Source: Cyanobium sp. PCC 7001
GTDB lineage: Bacteria; Cyanobacteriota; Cyanobacteriia; PCC-6307; Cyanobiaceae
Length of the DNA: 64,000 nt
Assembly: GCF_000155635.1 (NCBI RefSeq)
Contig: NZ_DS990556.1
Span: 923,051 to 987,050 of the forward strand
Direction of reading: 5' to 3'
A program made the position numbers and the translations under genes. Under the pieces are notes generated by a model. It ran no database searches and was not told where the DNA came from. It worked only from the letters and a program-made list of their open reading frames with translations. This document shows, one piece after another, positions 37,937 through 45,706 of the stretch (within the stretch, counting starts at the first letter, position 1; every line of letters begins with the position of its first letter).

Positions 37937-38764
37937 TCAGGCAGAAGCGACGGGCGGAGGGGCCGATGTTTTGTAGCAGTCTCGCCCGGAATGCTTGGCT
38001 TCGTAGAGCGCCTGATCGGCTCGCGCGAAGGTGTTGGTGTAAAGCTCGCTGGGAGCGTGCTGGGCCACGCCGATGCTCACCGTGAGGCTCAGCTCTTCGC
38101 TTCCGGCCTTGACCCGAAGATGTCTCACCATGTCCAGGATTCGCTGGGCAATGATCTCTGCCGTTTCAAGGCCGGTATCCACGAACAGGGCCAGAAACTC
38201 CTCCCCTCCCCAGCGGGCACACAAATCAAACTCCCGCACACAGGATTTCAGGACGGCCGCGAGCTCGACAAGAACCTGATCGCCGGTTGTGTGGCCGTAG
38301 CTGTCGTTGATCCGCTTGAAATTATCCACATCGATCAAGGCCAGCGAGTAGGTGGAGCCGTAGCGGGTGGTGCGGGCATCCTCGGCTCGGCAGCGCTCTG
38401 AGATCAGACGGCGATTGGGCACGCCGGTGAGAATGTCATGGGTGGCGGAAAGCTGAAGCGCGTCGTTGCGCTGCTCCATTGCCTCAAGATGTTGATCCAC
38501 CTGGCGTACGTTGCGCGTGAGCGAACGCACCTGGCGGTCATACCGCCTGGAAAGATCGAAAACGTGCTCGTGAAAGAGAGATTGGTAACGATCGGAAATC
38601 TTGATGATCCGCTCCAGCCGCTGCTGCTGGGCCTTGCTGCGCTCCAACAACTCGGCCAAAGCCAGACGCAGAGGGTGGTCTGCGTAGGAAGGATTGTCCA
38701 GCAGTGCCGTGATCCGTTCTTCGAATTGCTGATCCGACTCTGATCTCGGCTGGGCGCGCGTCAT
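37937..38764 (-). CDS. siaD: Diguanylate cyclase, SiaD-like
   Basis: A 275-residue protein. Residues 35-105 form a long helical stalk; the GGDEF domain follows (THDILTGVPNRRL, IDVDNFKRINDSYGH). The active site is GGEEF at 186-190, and RxxD at 177-180 lies five residues before it, the canonical inhibitory site for c-di-GMP. The domain thus looks catalytically intact. In Pseudomonas aeruginosa SiaC binds the stalk of SiaD to activate it. It is the last gene of a four-gene run with a 4-nt gap to siaC. Confidence 0.88.
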   Translation of the reverse strand: MTRAQPRSESDQQFEERITALLDNPSYADHPLRLALAELLERSKAQQQRLERIIKISDRYQSLFHEHVFDLSRRYDRQVRSLTRNVRQVDQHLEAMEQRNDALQLSATHDILTGVPNRRLISERCRAEDARTTRYGSTYSLALIDVDNFKRINDSYGHTTGDQVLVELAAVLKSCVREFDLCARWGGEEFLALFVDTGLETAEIIAQRILDMVRHLRVKAGSEELSLTVSIGVAQHAPSELYTNTFARADQALYEAKHSGRDCYKTSAPPPVASA

Positions 38765-38768
38765 GGTC

Positions 38769-39203
38769 TCAGACCATCCGGATGTCGAAAGGGAAGGTGT
38801 AGTCCTCCTTGAACTCTTCGCCCATTTCCAGCGAGCGATGGTTGCCTTCGTCCCAGAGCCAGGTCACGGTGAGTTCCCGCCCCCCGTCGGAGGCCTCCTG
38901 AATGGCATCGAAGATTTCAATCATGCCCCGTACGCTGCTGGTGTTGAGGTAAGCCAGCTGCAATTCCACATCCAGGGGCTTGCTGGTTTCATTCAGGTAG
39001 GCGCACACCCAGGAGATCACCTGGTCAAACAGTTCATGGGCATTTTCGGGATAGGATTCGCCCGCCATGGACAGACGCCCCATCTGCCAGTCGCCGCGCA
39101 CATAGGGCGAACTGGAGGTGGGAGCGAGGTTGAGATCCGATGTTGTCGTGCTGCTGGGGCTCACGGATGGGGAATCGGAGAGTCGTTCAGGGGGCTTCAT
39201 CAT
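38769..39203 (-). CDS. siaC: SiaC-like protein (DUF1987)
   Basis: The 144-residue protein closely follows P. aeruginosa SiaC: GDWQMGRLSMAGESYPENAHELF, LAYLNTSSVRGMIEIFD and EEFKEDYTFPFDI. Thr88 in YLNTSS corresponds to the residue that SiaB phosphorylates and SiaA dephosphorylates. The first 30 residues are a Ser/Thr-rich extension. Unphosphorylated SiaC is known to activate the cyclase SiaD. It is followed by siaD after 4 nt and preceded by siaB by 6 nt. Confidence 0.9.
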   Translation of the reverse strand: MMKPPERLSDSPSVSPSSTTTSDLNLAPTSSSPYVRGDWQMGRLSMAGESYPENAHELFDQVISWVCAYLNETSKPLDVELQLAYLNTSSVRGMIEIFDAIQEASDGGRELTVTWLWDEGNHRSLEMGEEFKEDYTFPFDIRMV

Positions 39204-39209
39204 GTCGGA

Positions 39210-39785
39210 TCAGATCGTGGCACGGATGGCAAAGAACGCGTTGCCCCCAAGCCAGGCACCCAGACCGCACTGCAGCGGAGCCGTGGACTTCCTCGCGATC
39301 TCGATCAGCCCCAGCCCGGCCCCACGGCCTGGCACCTGCACGCGAGGCTGCCTGAGTTGCTGCTTGTAGAGCTGCTTGAGTTGCTGTTTGTCCAAGCCTG
39401 CCAGATAGTTGACGCGCTCTTCCAAGGCTACTCCGTGGGCGGATTCCACAATGTTTCCAGCTGACACCTGGTACCTTCCATCGGCGGTTTCCGCAATCAC
39501 CACGGTGGCGAGTGACTCGGCGTCCTGAAAGCCGTTGGCTTTCACATAGTTGACAATATTCTGACTCATCTCAATATAAACACTGAACACGTCGATTGCT
39601 GCCGGGCTTCGATCAGACGTGGATTCAATGTGCTGACGCAGGGCCACACCGATTTCTGAGATGAGAGTGCGGGTAACGGGCGCATTGAAACTGATCAGAA
39701 TCCGCTCTGCGAGAAAAAAATCCCTCAACGACGCCAGACCGGTCTGGAGCTCGGTACCCGAAGCGGTCGCGGAAAGATTGAGCAT
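39210..39785 (-). CDS. siaB: SiaB-like protein kinase
   Basis: The product has 191 residues from ATG 39785; a TTG at 39818 would add 11. It is a GHKL-type kinase of the SiaB family: DVFSVYIEMSQNIVNYV contains the N-box Glu and Asn, and VPGRGAGLGLIEIARKS is the G-box. Upstream, ILISFNAPVTRTLISEIGVALRQ matches the SiaB N-terminal fold. Its expected job is to phosphorylate SiaC on a threonine and so switch off diguanylate cyclase. The coding DNA is AT-rich for this genome. Confidence 0.86.
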   Translation of the reverse strand: MLNLSATASGTELQTGLASLRDFFLAERILISFNAPVTRTLISEIGVALRQHIESTSDRSPAAIDVFSVYIEMSQNIVNYVKANGFQDAESLATVVIAETADGRYQVSAGNIVESAHGVALEERVNYLAGLDKQQLKQLYKQQLRQPRVQVPGRGAGLGLIEIARKSTAPLQCGLGAWLGGNAFFAIRATI

Positions 39786-39865
39786 CACCTGGGCGACCAC
39801 AGGAGCCAAGTTTTGCAAATGGTAACGAGCTCAGGCACGGGCGCCAGTGGGCGGTGTGGGCCCGA

Positions 39866-41035
39866 TCACACCAACCGGAAGGCCAGCATGGTGATGTCAT
39901 CCCGCTGGGGGTGATCGCCCATGTGGTGGAGGATTGCCCTGTGAATCGCCTCTGCCTGCTTCGGCAAGGGTTCGGCACTGGTCTGCTGGATCAACCGTTG
40001 AAAACCTTCCCGGCCAAGACCAAAGCCGCGGTGACCGCCCGCCTGATCCAGAAGTCCATCGGTGGTGAGGTAGTAGGTGCCACCCTCCACCATCGGAATG
40101 GCATGGTCGTGGAACGAGCCGATCCGCCGGGACCACAGGGAGCAGGAATCCCCGTTCACGACCTGCATGGACTGAGCATCACTCCAGTAGAGGGAGATGC
40201 GGGCTCCGGAAAAGCGCAGGAGCCGGGCCTCGAAGTCGAGGTACACCATGCCGGCGTCCATGGAGGTGGCGATCACCCGCGACCGTTGCGCCTCGCTGAG
40301 CACATCCCCCATGTCCGCGTTCATGGTCTGCAGCACCCGGGCCGGCGAACGGATCCCCACCTGCTGGATGGAGCGATCGAGGCCAGCGCGGGCGAGCATG
40401 GTCATCATCGCCCCGGGCACACCGTGGCCAGCACAATCAGCGATCCCAATCAGGCAGTGGTCACCATCTTCGTGGAAGAGGTAATAATCGCCACCGACGA
40501 TGTCTCGGGGCTTCCAGATCACGAAGTGATCATCACCGAAGCGCTCGGAAATCTGGCGATCCGGCAGGATCGAGCGCTGCAGCAGCGCGGCATAGCGAAT
40601 GGAATCATCCACCTGCTTGTTCGCCGCCCTGAGCTCGCGATTGGTGTCATCGAGCTGCGCCATCGCTTGACGCTGCCTCTGCAGAAGCGTATTGAAGGCT
40701 TCAACGAGTTTGCCCACTTCATCCCCTCCGTCGACCGTCAGCAACTCGGTGGCCTTGTCCGGTGAAAAGGCGATGGCGTACGTGGCCCGCACGAGGCGGC
40801 GCAGTGGATTGACCACGCGCCGGGAGATGATCTGATAGGAGATGGCCACACCGATGACCAGCAGCAAGGCCAGGTAGAAGGTGGTGTAGGCGTTGACCTC
40901 TGTGGAGCCCGGGGTGCGAATCACCTCCCAGGCTGAAAGGATCAAGTAACCAAGAACAAAGCCGTTGAGGACGGCCAGCAGAAGGAAAACTTGCTGAATG
41001 GAAAGGTTCTGCCCACCTCCGTATTGCCTCGCCAT
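39866..41035 (-). CDS. siaA: SiaA-like membrane PP2C phosphatase with HAMP domain
   Basis: The 389-residue protein has TM1 (about residues 10-34), an exposed loop of only about 12-15 residues, and TM2 (about 48-70). A HAMP domain (RRVVNPLRRLVRATYAI) and coiled coil follow, then a PPM/SpoIIE phosphatase domain: PRDIVGGDYYLF, IGIADCAGHGVPGAMMTM, TDGLLDQAGG and RDDITMLAFRL carry the metal-binding aspartates. Pseudomonas SiaA is much longer because of a large periplasmic sensor, so this version probably senses through the membrane or a partner. It heads the siaABCD run. Confidence 0.87.
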   Translation of the reverse strand: MARQYGGGQNLSIQQVFLLLAVLNGFVLGYLILSAWEVIRTPGSTEVNAYTTFYLALLLVIGVAISYQIISRRVVNPLRRLVRATYAIAFSPDKATELLTVDGGDEVGKLVEAFNTLLQRQRQAMAQLDDTNRELRAANKQVDDSIRYAALLQRSILPDRQISERFGDDHFVIWKPRDIVGGDYYLFHEDGDHCLIGIADCAGHGVPGAMMTMLARAGLDRSIQQVGIRSPARVLQTMNADMGDVLSEAQRSRVIATSMDAGMVYLDFEARLLRFSGARISLYWSDAQSMQVVNGDSCSLWSRRIGSFHDHAIPMVEGGTYYLTTDGLLDQAGGHRGFGLGREGFQRLIQQTSAEPLPKQAEAIHRAILHHMGDHPQRDDITMLAFRLV

Positions 41036-41217
41036 GGCGCAGCACCTCAAGCCCACACCCTAGCCAGTCACCCCCTGGCCTCGTATCCGGATCCGGAAGC
41101 CTGCTCCGCTCCAGCCGGCGGCCCGGGCCAGGCATGAGAGAATGCCCGAACCGTTAGGGGATCCCCGTGGAGCTTCCTGCGGAGCCCCATCGAGCTCAAC
41201 CGAGCGGTGGCGCGTGA

Positions 41218-41302
41218 GGAGAGGTGGTCGAGTGGTTGATGGCTCCGGTCTTGAAAACCGGCGACCCGCAAGGGTCCGTGGGTTCGAATCCCACCCTCTC
41301 CG
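41218..41302 (+). tRNA. tRNA-Ser (UGA)
   Basis: An 85-nt class II tRNA. The acceptor stem GGAGAGG pairs with CCTCTCC and is followed by discriminator G. The anticodon loop CTTGAAA gives TGA at 41252-41254. A long variable arm (GACCCGCAAGGGTC region) and the T-loop GGTTCGAATCC are present. CCA is not encoded. It lies 182 nt from siaA in divergent orientation. Confidence 0.95.
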
Positions 41303-41419
41303 TTTCCACTCCAGGCGCTGGAGCCTCTCGGAAGCCCTGAGGGCTGGCTGGTCTGGCTGACTGACTCGGCTGGCTCTGAAGTTCTGGCCTGGGCCGTCAC
41401 AACAGCAGGCAGGGGGCAA

Positions 41420-41776
41420 TCAGCCCTGGCGGCGGCTGGAGCGGGCCGGTGGCTGGGGCACGGCTCTGCTCTCCTCCCCGGAGCCGTTCCGTCCGTCCTG
41501 GGTGCCAGCCTGCAGGGGCGGGTGCTCGGCACTCTGGCGGAACAGCTCGCGCTCCAGCATCTGGATCCGCATGTCGCGCAGACAGAATTTGCATCCTCCC
41601 GTGGTCTGAAGATGCTTCTCCGGGGTGATGCTGATCTGCTTCACCGGATGGATACGGCAGCGAATCTTGATCGGTGTCTTGTAGCTTTTGTAGACGATAT
41701 CTCCGTAGTCATAACGATCACCGAAGCGGGAGAGGGCCCGCTCGAGGAAGAGTTCGCGGCTGATCGGGTTGCCCAT
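41420..41776 (-). CDS. DUF723-like small protein
   Basis: A 118-residue protein. The core FLERALSRFGDRYDYGDIVYKSYKTPIKIRC-HP followed by HLQTTGGCKFC resembles DUF723, a small cysteine-containing domain often found near or fused to nuclease-like proteins. Two Cys pairs could bind zinc. The C-terminal 50 residues are hydrophilic and non-conserved in appearance. The DNA is lower in GC than that of neighbouring housekeeping genes. Function is unknown. Confidence 0.62.
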   Translation of the reverse strand: MGNPISRELFLERALSRFGDRYDYGDIVYKSYKTPIKIRCRIHPVKQISITPEKHLQTTGGCKFCLRDMRIQMLERELFRQSAEHPPLQAGTQDGRNGSGEESRAVPQPPARSSRRQG

Positions 41777-41888
41777 GCTGGTGAGCGTAGGCAAACCCTG
41801 ACACCTTGCAAGCAAGAGACAAGGAACGTCATGGCGCCTGCGGCAGGGGTGGGTGGCAGGCTGGGGGGCGACGAGCACTCCCTCTCCC

Positions 41889-42002
41889 ATGGCACCTGAG
41901 CAGCCACAGCGTCCGGCCTGGCTGAACTGGCTGTTCCTGGCGGCCTTCCTCTGGTCCAGCTGGCAGCTGGCGGGTCTGTGGTTCGCTCGGTTACACGGCT
42001 GA
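41889..42002 (+). CDS. Possible 37-residue membrane microprotein
   Basis: A short frame encodes 37 residues: a 10-residue polar start (MAPEQPQRPA) and one Trp/Leu-rich hydrophobic helix (WLNWLFLAAFLWSSWQLAGL). It fills the gap between the DUF723 and PPK2 genes and ends 14 nt before the PPK2 stop. No clear ribosome-binding site is visible, so it may be fortuitous. Confidence 0.35.
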   Translation: MAPEQPQRPAWLNWLFLAAFLWSSWQLAGLWFARLHG

Positions 42003-42015
42003 AGGCCGGCCGCAC

Positions 42016-42954
42016 CTAGGGATAGCGATTGGGCACGAAGAACTGCTCCCAGCGGGGCGGCCGCTCCACGGGCTTGTGTTTCGGCCGCGGCGGCAGCTCG
42101 ATGGCCGGTGGTGTCATGTCGGTATAGGGCACCTTGCTGAGCAGGTGGGCCATGCAGTTCAGCCGGGCCCGCCGCTTGTCGTCGGCCTCCACGGTGAACC
42201 ATGGGGCCTCGGGAATGTTGGTGTGGGAGAACATCTCATCCTTCGCCATGGAGAAGTCTGCCCAGCGCTCGCGGGCCTCCAGATCCATCGGACTGAGCTT
42301 CCAGCGGCGGGTGGGATCGTCGATCCGGGCCTGGAAGCGGGCCTCCTGCTCCTCGTCACTCACCGAGAACCAGTACTTCAGCAGCACGATGCCGGAGCGC
42401 ACCAGCATCCGCTCGAACTCCGGACAGCTGGTGAGGAACTCCTCCACCTGCTCCGGGGTGCAGAACCCCATCACCCGCTCCACACCGGCGCGGTTGTACC
42501 AGCTGCGGTCGAAGATCACGATCTCCCCTGCGCTCGGGAAGTGCTCCACATAGCGCTGGAAGTACCACTGGGTCTTCTGCTGATCGCTGGGGGTTCCCAG
42601 GGCCACCACCCGGCAGCCGCGCGGATTGAGCGGTTCGGTGATGCGCTTGATCGTGCCCCCCTTGCCGGCGGCGTCCCGCCCTTCGAACAGCACGATCAGG
42701 CGAAAGCCGGTGGCCTTGATCCAGTACTGCATCTTCACCAGCTCCACCTGCAGCCGGGTCAGCTCCTTCTCGTAGAGCTTGCGATCGAGCTTGCCCAGCC
42801 CTGCCGTCTGGGGAGGCAGCGGCACGCCTTCACCGTTGCGCAGGTCATCCAGCAGGCCCGAGGGGTAGTAGCGGTCGGAGAACGGCCCGAAGTGGGGCTG
42901 AAGCGGCTCCTGATCGTCGGTCTGATGCCTGGCCTTCTTCTTCTTTTTGCCCAT
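42016..42954 (-). CDS. ppk2: Polyphosphate kinase 2 family protein
   Basis: A 312-residue class I-type PPK2, which phosphorylates nucleoside diphosphates with polyphosphate. Walker A is EGRDAAGKGGT (residues 91-101) and Walker B FDRSWYNRAGVER (148-160). The lid region (ARIDDPTRRWKLSPMD) is intact. The N-terminus is lysine-rich (GKKKKKAR). It starts 30 nt after the upstream membrane-protein gene on the same strand. Together with the CHAD protein it points to active polyphosphate metabolism. Confidence 0.93.
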   Translation of the reverse strand: MGKKKKKARHQTDDQEPLQPHFGPFSDRYYPSGLLDDLRNGEGVPLPPQTAGLGKLDRKLYEKELTRLQVELVKMQYWIKATGFRLIVLFEGRDAAGKGGTIKRITEPLNPRGCRVVALGTPSDQQKTQWYFQRYVEHFPSAGEIVIFDRSWYNRAGVERVMGFCTPEQVEEFLTSCPEFERMLVRSGIVLLKYWFSVSDEEQEARFQARIDDPTRRWKLSPMDLEARERWADFSMAKDEMFSHTNIPEAPWFTVEADDKRRARLNCMAHLLSKVPYTDMTPPAIELPPRPKHKPVERPPRWEQFFVPNRYP

Positions 42955-42984
42955 GGCGGTCGCGGCGATGGAGGGTGAACGGCT

Positions 42985-43356
42985 TCAGGACTTGGCCGAG
43001 CTGCGGGGGCGGGGCAGGCAGGCGCGCACCAGTCGCACCACCCCTGCCACGATCAACACCAGCGCCGCCAGCGCCACGGCCACCAGCAGCACCACGGCAA
43101 GCAACTGCACCAGGCCAAGCAGAAACTCCTGCAGGCCGCCGATGAGATTGGCGATGGCATCGCTGAGCAGCAGGAAGGTGTTGAAGCGCTCCGGGATCTG
43201 CATCAGGGCCACCAGCACCCCGGTTCCGAGGCTGCCCAGCAGCACCCCGGTGGCGAACTGCCGCAGGCGGGAGGGGGGGCGCTTGCGGCGGAACACCTTG
43301 CGGCTCTGCGACGCGTTGGCCGGCAGCTGCAGCAGGGGCCTGCGGGAGGATGTCAT
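42985..43356 (-). CDS. Small membrane protein
   Basis: The 123-residue product has a basic N-terminus, one hydrophobic segment near residues 33-52 and a longer one near 78-108 (VQLLAVVLLVAVALAALVLIV), with a basic tail. No family is recognised. Its ATG overlaps the TGA of the upstream gene (ATGA), so the two are translationally coupled. ppk2 follows 30 nt downstream. Confidence 0.7.
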   Translation of the reverse strand: MTSSRRPLLQLPANASQSRKVFRRKRPPSRLRQFATGVLLGSLGTGVLVALMQIPERFNTFLLLSDAIANLIGGLQEFLLGLVQLLAVVLLVAVALAALVLIVAGVVRLVRACLPRPRSSAKS

Positions 43357-43601
43357 GCCTGCAGGGTGTGACCGGCGCCACGCATCCAGCGCTCGAACTC
43401 CATCAGCACCAGTTCATTGGGGCAGTCGATCAGACTCAGGTTGCCGACGGAGCAGTCCCCCTGGCCGCCGTGGTGGAGGGAGAGGCGGAAGTCGTCGCCG
43501 CTGAGGCCGCACACCTCGGGGTCACTGCGCACCACCACATCCAGAGCGGCCCCGAGCCGGGCCACCCGGATGCGCAGCTCTGACCAGGTCATCGACGTCA
43601 T
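43353..43601 (-). CDS. Small hypothetical protein
   Basis: An 82-residue protein (a GTG at 43607 would add two). The fold looks mixed, with WSELRIRVARLGAALDVV and a C-terminal NELVLMEFERWM. No domain is recognised. The stop overlaps the start of the next gene by 4 nt, suggesting a small operon with the membrane protein and ppk2. Confidence 0.65.
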   Translation of the reverse strand: MTSMTWSELRIRVARLGAALDVVVRSDPEVCGLSGDDFRLSLHHGGQGDCSVGNLSLIDCPNELVLMEFERWMRGAGHTLQA

Positions 43602-43662
43602 GGTCACAGTGTGACCAGCCAGGCGGTGGCGTCAACCTCACAACCTCAGGGCCCGCTTGGGC

Positions 43663-44265
43663 TCAGGGCCGATCCTGACCAGCCGCTGGGCTTGAAGGTG
43701 AGGGGGCGGGCAGCGGGCGGGGTTCCGGGAGCAGCAGGCCGAGGCCGGCCGCCAGCACCAGCACGAGGGCACCGCCCACCGGGGCCGCCAGCCTCTGGCG
43801 CCGCGGCACCCGCTCCTGCATCTCCCGCGGCCGCAGCGGCCGGGGCTGGGGCAGGTCGAGCGGCAGCTGCAGGCGCGCATCCAGCCGCAGCTGATCGAGC
43901 ACCCGCACCAGATCGGCCAGCTCGGCGTCGTCCAGCACCACCTCGAGCGGCGGGGTGCCGGGTTGGCTGCTGCGCAGCAGCAGGCTGTGGCCACCGGCGG
44001 GGCGAGGGCCGATCTCCACCGGGGAATCCTCCTGGCCGAAACGGCGCTCCACCCCACTGAGCAGGTGGCGGGCATAGGGGAGCACCACCTCCATCAGGGC
44101 GATCAGATGCTCCTTGCGCCCCTCCAGCTCCGGCCTGCCCATCCAGCGCAGACTCCAGCCGGTGATGATGCCGAGGGCATCGCCGGACTGACCCGCCGAG
44201 ACGTCGGGCAGGCCATCGACCTGAAGGCGGCAGCTCAGTTGCTCGTAGCGCAGCGTCTGCTTCAT
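43663..44265 (-). CDS. DUF4335-like cyanobacterial protein
   Basis: The 200-residue protein starts with LRYEQLSCRLQVDGLPD, the typical N-terminal strand pattern of DUF4335. A single membrane anchor (LAAPVGGALVLVLAAGLGLLL) lies near the C-terminus, with a Pro-rich tail. DUF4335 proteins often lie next to a DUF3038 gene, as here (88 nt upstream, same strand). The pair's role is unknown; the anchor suggests a membrane-associated cytoplasmic domain. Confidence 0.75.
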   Translation of the reverse strand: MKQTLRYEQLSCRLQVDGLPDVSAGQSGDALGIITGWSLRWMGRPELEGRKEHLIALMEVVLPYARHLLSGVERRFGQEDSPVEIGPRPAGGHSLLLRSSQPGTPPLEVVLDDAELADLVRVLDQLRLDARLQLPLDLPQPRPLRPREMQERVPRRQRLAAPVGGALVLVLAAGLGLLLPEPRPLPAPSPSSPAAGQDRP

Positions 44266-44352
44266 GGCTGAGTCGGGGTGATCACCATGGCCAACGCCTG
44301 GCGGGAGGGAAGGGACGGGTAGAACGAAGCGCCGGCGGCGCCGGCCGGGGTG

Positions 44353-44913
44353 TCACACCGCCGGATCGAGCAGGCTGGCGCGCAGCCGCTCGAAGCCCCC
44401 CACGCCACCACCGAGGGCCAGGGTCTGCACCAGCTGACGCCGCTGGCCGGCGCCGAGCTCGGGATCGAGCAGGCGCTGCACCCCCACCCGGCGGGGATTC
44501 ATGCGCTCCCGCAGCAGGGCGGCCAGCCGCCCCTGGAACAGCTCCCAGCGCTGGGCCACCACCTGCGGCGGGTCGGTGCTGGAGAGAAGGGCCCGCAGCA
44601 GCGGATAGAGCCGATCGGCGAGAGCGCAGAGGATGCGGATCAGGGCATCGGTCTCGGCCGGGTCGAGCTCGCCCCGGCGCGTGGTGCGGCGCAGGGGGTT
44701 GTAGCAGCGGCGTTTCCACAGCTCCACCCGGTTCGGGAAGAGGCCGGTGAAGCCCATCTGCTCACTCATCCACACCATCGCCTCACCGCCGTTGAGGTCG
44801 AGGGCCTCCACCGCCAGGAGCAGCAGATCGAGCCGCTCCAGTCCCCGGCGGGGAAGCCGGGCCGGGGCGACGCTGCGGGGGGACGCTGGTGGCGCGGCGG
44901 CGGGTTGGCTCAT
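44353..44913 (-). CDS. DUF3038-like cyanobacterial protein
   Basis: A 186-residue, largely helical soluble protein. LDLLLLAVEALDLNGGEAMVW and FPNRVELWKRRCYNPLRR match the DUF3038 pattern. It is followed by the DUF4335 gene and diverges from apt by 41 nt. Function unknown. Confidence 0.78.
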   Translation of the reverse strand: MSQPAAAPPASPRSVAPARLPRRGLERLDLLLLAVEALDLNGGEAMVWMSEQMGFTGLFPNRVELWKRRCYNPLRRTTRRGELDPAETDALIRILCALADRLYPLLRALLSSTDPPQVVAQRWELFQGRLAALLRERMNPRRVGVQRLLDPELGAGQRRQLVQTLALGGGVGGFERLRASLLDPAV

Positions 44914-44954
44914 GGCTGCGATGATGCCAGCTCCCGCACCCCACCGTCACGCCG

Positions 44955-45479
44955 ATGGCTCTCGATCTGCGGCAGTACGTGCGCGACGTGCCGGACTTCC
45001 CCAAGCCCGGGATCCTGTTCCGCGACCTCACGCCGCTGATGCGCGACCCCCGCGGCTGGCAGGAGGCCATGCGCCAGCTGGAGCAGGTGTGCGAGCGGCT
45101 CCAGCCCGACCTGATCGTGGGGATCGAGTCCCGCGGCTTCATCGTGGGCATGGCGGTGGCCACCAGGGTGGGGCTGGGCTTCGTGCCGGTGCGCAAACCT
45201 GGCAAGCTTCCCGGGGCCGTGACCGGAGTGGATTACGCCCTCGAATACGGCAGCGACCGGCTGGAGATCCACAGCGATGCGCTGGTGGGCGGGCCGAAGG
45301 TGCTGGTGATCGACGATCTCCTGGCCACGGGGGGCACGGCCGCCGCCTGCGCCCAGCTGGTGGAGGCGGCGGGCGGATCGCTCTGCGGCTTCGGGTTCGT
45401 GGCCGAGCTGGCCGCCCTGGAGGGGCGACGGCGGCTGCCGGCCTCCCAGCCGGTGGAGTCGCTGATCATCTACGACTGA
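44955..45479 (+). CDS. apt: Adenine phosphoribosyltransferase
   Basis: The 174-residue enzyme salvages adenine to AMP using PRPP. It has the type I PRT motif [16 protein letters not shown] near residues 117-132. The N-terminal hood contains [21 protein letters not shown], diagnostic of APRT. Length and start match the family. It is convergent with the DUF2949 gene (5-nt gap). Confidence 0.95.
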   Translation: MALDLRQYVRDVPDFPKPGILFRDLTPLMRDPRGWQEAMRQLEQVCERLQPDLIVGIESRGFIVGMAVATRVGLGFVPVRKPGKLPGAVTGVDYALEYGSDRLEIHSDALVGGPKVLVIDDLLATGGTAAACAQLVEAAGGSLCGFGFVAELAALEGRRRLPASQPVESLIIYD

Positions 45480-45484
45480 CGGCT

Positions 45485-45697
45485 TCAGAGATTGGCGTCC
45501 TGCCAGCTCAGCACCTGCTCCAGCTGCTCCAGGCTGATCAGCCCGTAACGCCACAGCACCACCGGCAGGGGTGCCTGCTCCTGCTGGGCCTGCTTGATGC
45601 CGAGCGCCAGGGCACTCTCCCCCAGGCCGAGCTGATGGCGCAGGTAGCGCAGCAGGGCCTGGGGCGGCGGTGACTGGGGGCTGGAGCTGTTCACCAT
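45485..45697 (-). CDS. DUF2949 small protein
   Basis: A 70-residue protein with LLRYLRHQLGLGESALALGIKQ and LPVVLWRYGLISLEQLEQVL, the two helices of DUF2949. The family is cyanobacterial and of unknown function. It follows the monooxygenase gene on the same strand with a 9-nt gap. Confidence 0.78.
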   Translation of the reverse strand: MVNSSSPQSPPPQALLRYLRHQLGLGESALALGIKQAQQEQAPLPVVLWRYGLISLEQLEQVLSWQDANL

Positions 45698-45706
45698 GGC
45701 GTCATC

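Noticed and set aside
41218-41302. attL/attR-type duplication of the tRNA-Ser 3' end around the Sia cassette
   Set aside because: No second copy of GGTTCGAATCCCACCCTCTC was seen near 37.9 kb, and there is no integrase gene.
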